A stretch of 64,000 bases of DNA, from the NCBI GenBank assembly GCA_019044685.2, contig JAGTXX020000011.1, positions 186,001 to 250,000 of the forward strand, written 5' to 3'. The stretch is from Nannochloris sp. 'desiccata' (lineage: Eukaryota > Chlorophyta > Trebouxiophyceae > Chlorellales > Chlorellaceae). The position numbers and the translations under genes were made by a program. The notes below the pieces were generated by a model, which worked only from the letters and a program-made list of their open reading frames with translations, was not told where the DNA came from and searched no databases. Shown piece after piece: positions 55,372 to 64,000 of this stretch. Position 1 is the stretch's first letter, and each line of letters begins with the position of its first letter.

Positions 55372-58300
55372 ATGGAGCTTGACAAGGGCCAAAGCACTGA
55401 ATTTCAGTCTATAGAACTCTCTGACTCTCCGAAAGACACAACCTGTTCTAACACAAGCACCATACTTGAGGGCAATGGCGCTGAATCATCTTTCCCCACT
55501 TCTCGACGCCAGTCTTGGAGAAGGCGCACCCTCAGTAGAACAAACCCAAATATTACCAGTGCCGAACGGATTAAACCTGCCCCATTCTGGTCTCTGTATA
55601 AGTTTGCTGATAAATGGGATTATCTGTTTACCCTCATCGGTCTGATTGGAGCTATGGGTAATGGGTAAGATAAAAATCAAAAGTGAAATTTCCGACTCTT
55701 TCCCCTCCTCTAAGCCTTTCTCTCTAAATTCCAACTAACCTAACCGATACTAATCTACGACCTTCTTCCTTTTCTACTACCCTCATTTGATATGACTGCA
55801 GAGTCTCTATGCCTGTCTTTTCTATTATTTTTGGCAACGTCCTCAACGCAATCGGTCTCAACATCTTTGACCCAGACGCCTTGAAAAACGAAGTGGCCTC
55901 TGAAGTCCCCAATTTCATGTATTTGGGTGTCGCATCAGCTGTTGCTGCGTTTCTCCAGACTTTTTTCTTAGTCTATTCTTCCGTAAGACAAGCCAATCGT
56001 ATGCGAGGCGCCTATCTCGCTTCGGTATTAAGCCAAGACGTCGGCTTTTTCGACACCAAGGGCACCTCTGGCTTATTACTCCAGGGGTTAAATGAAGATT
56101 GCAGTACCGTTCAATCTGCAATTGGTGAAAAGATCTCAATGTTTGTCTTTATGATGTCTACTGCCATTTCTGGTATTGCCATTGCGTTTACCCGTGGCTG
56201 GGATATGACCCTGGTATTGCTTTCTTTACTACCAGTACTTGCCGGTACTGGATTTGCTATCTCCGTCCTCGTCACCCGCCTCAGTTCTGCTATGAACCGT
56301 GCGTATGCTGACGCGAATTCACTAGCACAGCAAGCTTTAGCAAATGTCAGGACGGTGTATGCGTTCAATGGGGAAGAAAGGACGGTCAACGACTATAATC
56401 ACGCTTTGGAGGCTCCTCTTAATGTCGGAATCAAGCAAGGACTTTACGGTGGTTTTACTACTGGTATGGCCAACTTAGTGGCATATTGTGGCTATGCTCT
56501 GGCCATGTGGTATGGGGCCACTCGAGTTGCTGATGGCGCCTACACTGGCGGTGAAGTGCTCAACGTCTTATTTGCCGCGTTGATAGGAGGTTTTGCATTG
56601 GGGCAAGCTGTTCCAAATTGGCAGGGTTTTCAAGAAGGGAAGTTTTCTGCTGGTAGAATGTTTAACATCATGAATAGAAAGCCTGAAATTTCCGATGCTC
56701 AGTCGACCGAAAAAGGAAAGGGGCTTGAATTAAAAACTGTGCAAGGAGTCGTCGAGCTGCGAGGAGTCACCTTTGCCTACCCAGCACGTCCGGAAAAGCC
56801 AGTTTTCAAGAATTTTAGCCTCGTTATTCCTGCTGGAATGACTGTCGCGTTAGTAGGGGAGAGTGGGAGTGGTAAATCTACAGTTGTACAGTTGATTGAA
56901 CGGTTTTATGACCCTCAGCAAGGTGCTGTTTTACTGGATAACATCGATATTAAAAATTTCCAACTCCGGTGGTTGCGTTCTCAGATTGGTTTGGTGAGTC
57001 AAGAGCCTACTTTATTTGCCACCTCTATCCGTGAGAATATCTTGTTTGGCAAACCTGGTGCGAGTCAGCATGATGTTATCGCGGCTGCCAAGGCTGCGAA
57101 TGCTCACAATTTTATTTCTGCTTTGCCCGAGGGGTACGACACTTTTGTCGGAGAGAAGGGAATTCAAATGTCAGGCGGCCAAAAACAACGTATAGCCATT
57201 GCTCGCGCTATTTTAAAAGACCCTCGAGTGCTGCTATTAGATGAAGCTACCTCTGCACTGGATTCAAAGAGCGAAAAAGTGGTTCAGGAGGCTTTAGACA
57301 GGTTGATGGTGGGCAGGACAACGGTGGTTGTGGCGCACAGATTATCTACCGTGCGCGATGCAAACTCCATTGCTGTGGTTAAAAATGGCGGTATTGTAGA
57401 GCAAGGTACACATGATGCTTTGGTTAAAGCGCATGGTGTATATGCTACGCTTGTTCAAATGCAGGAAAGCAGCAGCAGCACTGCTGTTGGCGGTGGTGGG
57501 CGTGCTGTCTTTACTGCTGCTGATGATGATGACGATGCAGATGAGACTGGCTCGGCAGTTTGGGAGACAGCTACCGAAGATAGCAGAGCTGCTAGTGTCG
57601 CTTCAAAACCCAGTTTAACCCTCAACAGAAGAGAAATTACACCTTATAATGAGGTTGATGCTGAAGAGGAAGAAGAAGAAGTAGATGATGTGGTGTATCG
57701 CCATCCTCTCGGTGCAGCAGCAGTGGCACCTGCAGCGATGGCAACTGAGTTGGTTCCTCGCACCACGAGCACTGCCCTGGATTTGTCTGAAGGCGGCATT
57801 CACACTGAACACAACGATATTACTACTAAAAAGAAAAGGTTAAGGAGAAGAAAACTGGCTCCTGGAATAGCAAATTTGGCAAAGCAAAGTAAATTCGGTA
57901 AAAAGAAAAAAGGCGATGAAGAAGATTTGAAGGAAGTCTCCCTCCGCCGCTTAGCGCAGTTAAATCGTCCTGAATTACCCGCTGCTATTGGTGGTTTTAT
58001 TGGATCTGTGGCTATGGGCATGCTGATGCCTGTTTTCTCCTTGGCCTTCAGTTCCCTGATTGGTGTTTTCTATTTGACGTCTCCTGACGAGGTTGAGAGC
58101 GGTGCTCAAAAATGGTCTTTGGTCTTCACCGGTATCGGTTTCGCTGCCTTTTTCGCGTGTATTTTACAAACCTACTGTTTTAATTTTATGGGTCAAAAGC
58201 TCGGCCGTCGTGTGAGGGTGATGATGATGCAAGCACTGCTCAGACAAGATGTCGGCTGGTATGATGACGATAAAAACAATAGCGGGGTAATTACATCTAA

Positions 58301-59687
58301 ATTATCTGCAGACGCTTTAGCAGTCAAAGGCCAATTCGGTGATACCATGGGATTGATCACTCAAAATATGGTGACGTTGATTGCCGGGTATGCGATCGCG
58401 GGTGTGTATAGTTGGCGCATGATGCTTGTCGTGACAGCCGTCATGCCGATATTGATTGCAGCTGTGGTCATCCAATCAAAATTGATTATTGCCTTCTTGT
58501 CTGGGGAAAGGGAGACGTATGCTACTGCTAATGCCACTGCTTCAGAAGCGTTTGCATCCATCAGAACTGTAGCTGCATTTGGCATGGAGGGTCAAGTTGC
58601 CCGACTGTACGCTCAACAATTAGAGGAACCGACAAAGAGCTCCAAGGGCAGAATTATCTCATCTGGCCTTGGATTTGGTTTTTTTCAATTGGTGATATTT
58701 GGTATCTTTTCTTTAGCCTTTTGGTTTGCCGGAGAAGAAGTCAGCAACGGCCGTTCTACGTTTGTTGATGTTTTAAAGGCTTTCTTTTCAATTTTCTTAG
58801 CGGCGTTCAGTTTCAGTCAAGCTCAAATGCATTTCCCAGACGTTGCCAAGGGGCAAGCTGCTTCACGCCGCGTCTTTGCTATTATTGACCGTAAACCAAA
58901 GATTGATTCGTCATCACCAGATGGTCTGTTACCTCCGAGCTGTGATGGTAAACTGGAGCTGAAGAATATTACCTTTGCCTATCCAGCTCGCCCTGCAGCT
59001 ACTATTTTTGAAAACTTTAACCTCGTTATTCCTGCTGGAACGACTGTCGCGTTAGTAGGGGAGAGTGGGAGTGGTAAATCTACAGTTGTGCAGTTGATTG
59101 AACGGTTTTATGACCCTCAGCAAGGTGCTGTTTTACTGGATAACATCGATATTAAAAATTTGAATTTACACTGGTTGCGGTCTCAAATTGGTTTGGTGAG
59201 TCAAGAGCCTGTGCTCTTCAACATGACTGTGGCTGATAATATAAGATATGGAAGAGAAGATGCTAGTTTAGAGACTGTTATTGCTGCTGCCAAGGCTGCG
59301 AATGCTCATAACTTTATTTCGGCACTGCCTGAGGGGTACGATACCCGGGTAGGGGAAGGCTCTATTCAGCTTTCTGGAGGACAAAAACAGCGCGTTGCCA
59401 TCGCTCGTGCAGTTGTCAAGGATCCCAGAGTGTTACTCTTAGATGAAGCTACCTCTGCACTGGATACGGAGAGTGAAAACGTGGTTCAGGAGGCTTTAGA
59501 CAGGTTGATGGTGGGCAGGACCACGGTGGTTGTGGCGCATAGATTATCAACTGTGCGTGATGCAAACTCCATTGCTGTGGTGTATAAAGGGAAATTAGTA
59601 GAACAAGGGACACACACTGAGTTGTTGGCTTTGAGCGGTGCGTATTCACGCCTGGTTAAGCATCAAATGCTCAAAGCAGTTATTTAA
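55372..59687 (+). CDS. Full-size ABC transporter, subfamily B (MDR/P-glycoprotein type)
   Basis: Exons 55372-55664 and 55802-59687 join in phase 2 to give 1,392 aa with TMD-NBD-TMD-NBD order. The first membrane domain starts near LFTLIGLIGAMGNG. NBD1: Walker A GESGSGKS near residue 451, signature MSGGQKQR, Walker B VLLLDEATS, and H-loop VVVAHRLS. NBD2: the same set near residue 1185 with LSGGQKQR. A long acidic and basic linker (EEEEEVDDV and TKKKRLRRRKL) separates the halves. Both NBDs look catalytically complete, so both ATP sites should work. Export of hydrophobic compounds or auxin-like molecules is possible, but the substrate is unknown. The two NBD-coding stretches are nearly identical in places. 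Confidence 0.95.
56819..56959 (+). repeat. Tract shared by NBD1 and NBD2 of the ABC transporter (first copy)
   Basis: These 141 bp match 59021-59161 at 139 of 141 positions. They include the Walker A region. Confidence 0.9.
59021..59161 (+). repeat. Tract shared by NBD1 and NBD2 of the ABC transporter (second copy)
   Basis: Direct repeat of 56819-56959, about 2.2 kb downstream in the same gene. A second shared stretch (roughly 57282-57380 with its counterpart near 59485-59583) differs at about 5 of 98 sites. Confidence 0.9.
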
Positions 59688-59972
59688 TTGGAATTTGAAA
59701 TGACCCAAATGCCGTCTTTTTAATTTTTTTCGAGTTGAATATATTAGTTACTCCTTCGCTTATCCTATCTTTTTGTGTCATTCTTCTCTTTTTAAAATCT
59801 CTATACTTTTATAGAGGAGGTACTAACAGCACAGAAATGTCCATGAAACAAATGAAAAGATAAGATATTAAAGCCTACTACAAACTATTACCAACGAAAT
59901 CATCCATCCATCAAAACTAACTAAACTGTAGAGCTAATGATTCGATGCTTTACATCTCTCTTGAAATTTTTA

Positions 59973-60961
59973 TTACATTCCGTACATACTGGGGGGCACA
60001 GAGTTGGGGTTGGTCATCACATTGTTAAACCAAGGGTTGGCAAGATGGTCAGCCAAGTTGGTAAGAGGTCCCTTGCCGGTGGAAGCGTGCTGAGCAGCAA
60101 ATCCGAGGAAGGCAAGCATAGCAAGACGTCCATTTTTGAGTTCCTTTAACTTGAGGGTGTTGAAGTCACCCTTGGAGAAACCAGCAGGGTCGAAAATACC
60201 ACCGGGGTAGCCGGGGGTGTTGCCATCAGGAAGCTTGTTGTTGGAGAAGAAAGGGTCCTGGTTTTGGCTACCGGGTTTCTTGTAGTCCTGGAGACGGCGG
60301 ATCTCAACAAAGTGGAACAGGAAAAGCTGAACCATGAAGAGAACCTTGGGGTCGGCAAAGTACTGCTGAGCACCAGCGGTGGTCCAGTCAGTGCCAGTCA
60401 GTTCAGCTCCAAGGACGCCAGCGACACCGAGCATAGCCCATCGTGCGTGCTGAAGCTCGGCTTGCACGTACCATTTGAGAGCTTCAGGGCTCTTGGCGAG
60501 GTTTAAGGGATCGAAACCGAAGTTTGCTGCATATAAATCAATGGGTTGGAAAGTCAGTTTTGCAAAGTAAGTCAAGGCGCTGGAGGTAAGATGCAAGTTG
60601 GGTTGGGCGATTTTGTTTTTGCAACAACATACCGGGGAGATCAACTCCGGACAGGTGGGGAGCAGTGGCTTCAGGGTTTCCAGGGAACCAGCTGCCGGGG
60701 GAGGCAGCGGCCACAACGCCGACAGAACGGCGAGAGGCCTGCACAAAATAAATGATAATTCGGAATTATTAGATAGTCAGTCAGGAAGCTCAAATTAATA
60801 GCCATGGAGCGCTACTGTCTATCTTGAATATACTCAATCAAGATCTGAGAGGTCTCACTCAGCCTTGCAGCTGTTGCTGGTCTGCTGTTAATGTCTCATG
60901 AATTTACCTTTGTGGTGGTGGTGCGCACCAAAGCGGCACGAGAGGCCAGAGCAGCCTGCAT
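59973..60961 (-). CDS. LHCA-type chlorophyll a/b-binding protein (first of a divergent pair)
   Basis: Three exons: 60961-60908 (MQAALASRAALVRTTTTK), 60738-60633 and 60526-59973, with GT-AG introns, giving 237 aa. Residues 1-35 are a basic transit peptide. The mature part has GSWFPGNPEA, LPANFGFDPLNLA, the helix-1 chlorophyll-binding motif ELQHARWAMLGVAGVLGAEL, a central helix LFMVQLFLFHFVEIRR, FSKGDFNTLKLKELKNGRLAMLAFLGF (helix 3), and a lumen-side end NPWFNNVM. The residues that ligate chlorophyll (E, N, H) are present. It is a photosystem I antenna subunit by the NPWF ending and spacing, but the exact LHCA number is not assigned. Confidence 0.93.
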
Positions 60962-61237
60962 GTTGATGATTTTTAGTTTCTGGAGGTTGGAAGTCAGCGA
61001 CGAAAAGCAGATAGCGGGGCCAGATCTGCGTTACTTCAAGGTGTTCAATCAACTTGATTGAAGGTCCAATCTTGAAAAGATAAAAAAGATTTTCAATGAT
61101 TTTCATCCTTACTGTTTGGCTCTCTAGCCTTGATCTGGCCCGATCGCTGTTTCTTTGCTTTACAGTTGTTTTATAATTCTTAAAAACCACTACTATAGCC
61201 CCTTTTAAACCTAGATAAAGGCCACTTGATTAACAAA
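60962..61237. promoter_or_regulatory. Shared promoter region of a head-to-head LHC gene pair
   Basis: 276 bp separate the two divergent LHC start codons. A TTTTAAA word lies near 61204, about 34 bp upstream of the plus-strand ATG. Co-regulation by light is plausible from gene identity only; no known element is confirmed. Confidence 0.5.
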
Positions 61238-62371
61238 ATGCAGGCTCTCTCCGCAAAGATAACCGTGCGTGGCACCGCAGTGCGCGCTGTCCAGAACGGC
61301 TCCAAGACCGTTATGGCTGCTAGGCCCAACTGGTTGCCCGGCAACAAGTTCCCTGCCCGTGAGTAGACGATTTACTTCACCCTCGATTATTCATTTCGCC
61401 CCCAACATTCATTTATTTTTATCGACTTATCCACTCCACTCTTGCCCCACTGCAGATCTTGAAAACTGCAACTTGCCCGGAAACTTCGGTTATGATCCTC
61501 TTGGTCTCGGCGCCAACCCCGAGCGCTTGAATTACTTCAGGTGAGCAAGATTGCAAACTCAGTTTCAATCCTAAAAAAGCCGACCCTTCTTGAATTAAAT
61601 CTATACCGCCTACAGAAAACCCAATTCTTCTCTGCTGATCTCAAAACATATGCTACTGAGTCCTAACTCCTATATCTTTCCTCTAATACTTCTGACTTGC
61701 AGCGAGGCTGAACGTGTCCATTGCCGCTGGGCCATGCTTGGTGTTGCAGGCATCCTTGCTCAGGAAATCGTCCACCCCGATGTCTTCTGGTATACTTCCG
61801 GGGCTACCATGGAGCTCCCTATCCCTCTCCCTGGCTTACTTGCCTTTGAACTCTTTGTAATGCACTGGGTTGAGTCCAAGCGTGGATATGACTTGAAAAA
61901 CCCCGGTTCTCAAGATCAAGATCCCATCTTTTCTCAGTACAAGCTCCCTGCCCACGAAGTTGGTTACCCTGGTAAGTTTTATGTATTTAGATGCATTTCT
62001 TCTAGATTTTTATTGATCAGTTATGTTTTCTTAAATTATTCGTTTTTTTCTTCCTTTTCTTTTTGCCAGGCGGTGTGTTTGCTCCCTTTGTGCCCGGTGA
62101 CCTCAACGAGCTCAAGGTCAAGGAAATCAAAAATGGACGCCTTGCTATGCTTGCCTTCATTGGATTCACCATGGCTGCTCAGGTTTGGGGTGTCAACCCT
62201 CTTGCCGCTTTATCTATTCACTTGGATAACCCTCTTGCAAACAACATCTTCAGTATTTCTGCATCGTCCCCTATTGATTTCCATGCACCCACTTGCAAGA
62301 TCCCTGACACTGTGACTGTGCAGGGTCTTACCATCAAGGCTGGATGCTTCCTTCCCGGACTCTGGCCCTAG
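61238..62371 (+). CDS. LHCA-type chlorophyll a/b-binding protein (second of a divergent pair)
   Basis: Four exons: 61238-61358, 61456-61540, 61703-61971 and 62070-62371, with matching phases, giving 258 aa. Transit peptide MQALSAKITVRGTAVRA; mature start near NWLPGNKFPAHLENC. LHC motifs: LPGNFGYDPLGLG, helix 1 SEAERVHCRWAMLGVAGILAQE, central helix LLAFELFVMHWVESKR, NELKVKEIKNGRLAMLAFIGF, and the terminal HLDNPLANN. These fit a photosystem I antenna protein. The C-terminal extension of about 35 residues (SPIDFHAPTCKIPD and after) with two Cys is unusual compared with the partner gene. Intron positions differ from the divergent neighbour, so the pair is not a recent duplicate. Confidence 0.93.
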
Positions 62372-62752
62372 AGAGTGAGATTATTTGAAATTTTATATTT
62401 TAATATCGGCATTTGTAGGAATTAGTTTTGCCTGTTATATGTTTTGTTTGAACATTTAAATCAATCGTTTTCTAAATCGTAGAGTGCCCTATGAGAAATA
62501 ACAACAACATCATCATCATTTAGTTCCTTTTAATTAATACTGGGCTTTGTAACCTTTCCGAGAGAGAGAACGACTTTCTGAAAGGTCGTATATTAATTAA
62601 TTAACCAAGTAAGAGAGAGAGAGAGACAAAGGAAGGCATAGACATATTAGATACCAAGCAAGAGGGAGGTAAATACAACAACTACTACTACAACTAACAG
62701 TGTATTCTGAAACTATCAAATCTAGAATACGATCAGATATTTAACAATACAA
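62372..62752. other. Convergent 3' intergenic region, 381 bp
   Basis: 3' flanks of the second LHC gene and of the coiled-coil gene, with a short AG microsatellite at 62612-62626 and an ATTAATTAATTAA stretch near 62591; nothing else seen. Confidence 0.65.
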
Positions 62753-63854
62753 TTAGATGGGTGTGACGGGGCCGAGGAGGGTGGAAGTATACGACATCAA
62801 TACGCTATCTAGTTTCCTATCTGTAGGTGGAGTAACAGTATCCCCATCACTGTTACTGCAACTGTCATCATCAATAGTGTCATCATGATCATCATATGCA
62901 ACTACATTTGAGAAACTGACATCGAGGTCAGTACCAACAACATCATCGCCAACACCTCTGTGTTCTTTCGATTTCAAGGTACAGCTGTCCACTGCTACAT
63001 GGGCCTCTAAACGTTCCTGCCAAAAGGATACCATTGTTTCTAACTTCTTTGCACTCTCAATTGCTGCTGCATCCGCTATCGCACCGTTATTGTGGCCCCC
63101 TTCTTCTCCAGGAAGACTGGCAGTAGCACTGGTGGAGGTTGAATCCCGAGGCGTCGGCGGCAGGGATGACACATTCTGAGAGACAAATGCATGTACAGTA
63201 TCAATAAGCGCCCCATGACTAGCCTCACGAGCAGCAAGCATGTACGCGACCTCTTGCACTGCAGATTCTTGTTCTGCAGTGCTGGAAAGCGCTTCAAGAA
63301 GCTCAACTTCTTTAGTGCAAAGCTCTGAGGAAAGACGGGAAATTTCTTTATCTTTATTTATAATTTCAACTTCAGCCCGCTGCAATTTGGCACTGGTTTC
63401 TTGTAATTGTAACAGTAAGCTTGCATTGAGGAGAGACGCGCTGCCGGAGTGGGAAGGTGAAGATGCACCTGAGCTGAAATCAGTGCTGCTATGGGCGGGT
63501 GAACCAACAGAGAGAGGATGGGTTGCTGCGTCAAAGGTGGCAGCTTCGACCTCGTTGGCCAGCTCTGATAGTTTCAATTGGAGGGCATGGATGACATGAT
63601 TCTTCTGTTCAAGAGCCTTGGAAGCCTAGGAGGGGGGGTGGAAAACAAAGCGAGAGACATGTGAGTTCAGAACTTAAAAATTAGGTCACAAGCATGAGCT
63701 GTGGAATGTATGATATCCCACTTACCATATCTAAACTGGCTTTTACCTCATCTTCACAGAAAGTCAATCTCTTCTGTGACTTTTCTGGTTTGGAATTTAG
63801 TTTGAAGAATAAATTTGAAAAGGCATGCAAAAGAGACTCTAACGAGGCTGACAT
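62753..63854 (-). CDS. Coiled-coil protein of unknown function, two exons
   Basis: Exon 1 is 63854-63726 (MSASLESLLHAFSNLFFKLN ...) and exon 2 is 63625-62753, joined in phase 0 (GTAAGT donor, CCTAG acceptor) to give 333 aa. Residues about 44-160 read as heptad-rich coiled coil (ALEQKNHVIHALQLKLSELA and LQETSAKLQRAEVEIINKDK), interrupted by a Ser/His/Gly-rich loop. A second helical segment (SAKKLETMVSFWQERLEAH) and an Asp-rich tail follow. I recognise no family; a structural or tethering role is the most one can suggest. Additional exons could lie beyond 63854, near the right end of the window. Confidence 0.6.
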
Positions 63855-64000
63855 GCTGCCTTTGGCCAATCAATCTATCCAATAGAATCAGGTGAATGGA
63901 TATGTATGAAATTAAGCAGGGGAGTGCGCTTTTACTGCAGAAGCCCTGGAGCATATTCAAAATTATTTTGGTTTGAAGGAAGGCGCCGAACTTCGGAAGA

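Noticed and set aside
1..64000. Transposable element, viral insertion or CRISPR array
   Set aside because: No transposase, reverse transcriptase, integrase, terminal repeats or spaced repeat arrays were seen; the only repeats are microsatellites and within-gene or paralogue tracts.

Overview
This window looks like nuclear DNA of a compact-genome green alga. Three things point there: two LHCA-type light-harvesting genes, a lycopene epsilon-cyclase (the alpha-carotene branch of green plants) and a nuclear Psb28, all with transit-peptide-like leaders. They sit among ordinary eukaryotic genes with short spliceosomal introns. About 31 genes fit in 64 kb (roughly one per 2 kb) and intergenic gaps are mostly 150-650 bp. 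A small trebouxiophyte such as a Picochlorum/Nannochloris relative would fit, but this is inference and the genus cannot be fixed from the sequence. No mobile element, tRNA, rRNA or CRISPR array was recognised.

Layout. 1-10 kb: a BTB-domain gene, an acidic protein with 48 consecutive Glu codons, a ubiquitin protease, the tRNA m1G9 methyltransferase TRM10 and lycopene epsilon-cyclase. 10-18 kb: one gene that looks like two large ORFs (helicase and polymerase) but splices cleanly into a 2,517-aa DNA polymerase theta. 18-30 kb: a thylakoid TPM-domain protein, PI4K-beta, chaperonin CCT4, eIF2B-alpha, a plastid DUF2854-type protein and HIBCH. 31-43 kb: a membrane RING protein, a secreted protein of unknown family, RTF2, a small heat-shock protein, NSE4, a BAP31-like ER protein and two tandem fasciclin genes. 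43-55 kb: an oil-body-associated protein, organellar MnmE, a ZGRF1-type helicase, an unrecognised four-exon gene, Psb28 and a TBC1D20-like Rab-GAP. 55-64 kb: a full ABCB transporter, a head-to-head pair of LHCA genes and a coiled-coil protein.

Gene structures were rebuilt by joining exons at GT-AG (or GC-AG) sites and requiring the frame to close. In every joined gene the exon lengths sum to a multiple of three. Introns are short, mostly about 55-190 bp, and lie mainly near the 5' end; first exons can be as small as 18-55 nt. Many neighbours are divergent and share short promoter regions.

Functional themes. Photosynthesis and plastid: LCYE, Psb28, two LHCA, TPM protein, DUF2854 protein. Genome maintenance: POLQ, RTF2, NSE4, ZGRF1-like. 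Translation and proteostasis: TRM10, MnmE, eIF2B-alpha, CCT4, sHSP, USP, RING. Membrane traffic and transport: PI4K-beta, TBC1D20-like, BAP31-like, ABCB. Nothing suggests co-transcription; the groupings are probably chance in a dense genome. The points most worth a second look are the complete Pol theta model, two apparent GC-AG introns, partial homogenisation inside the ABCB gene and between the fasciclin paralogues, the strong 5' intron bias, and several genes of unknown family.
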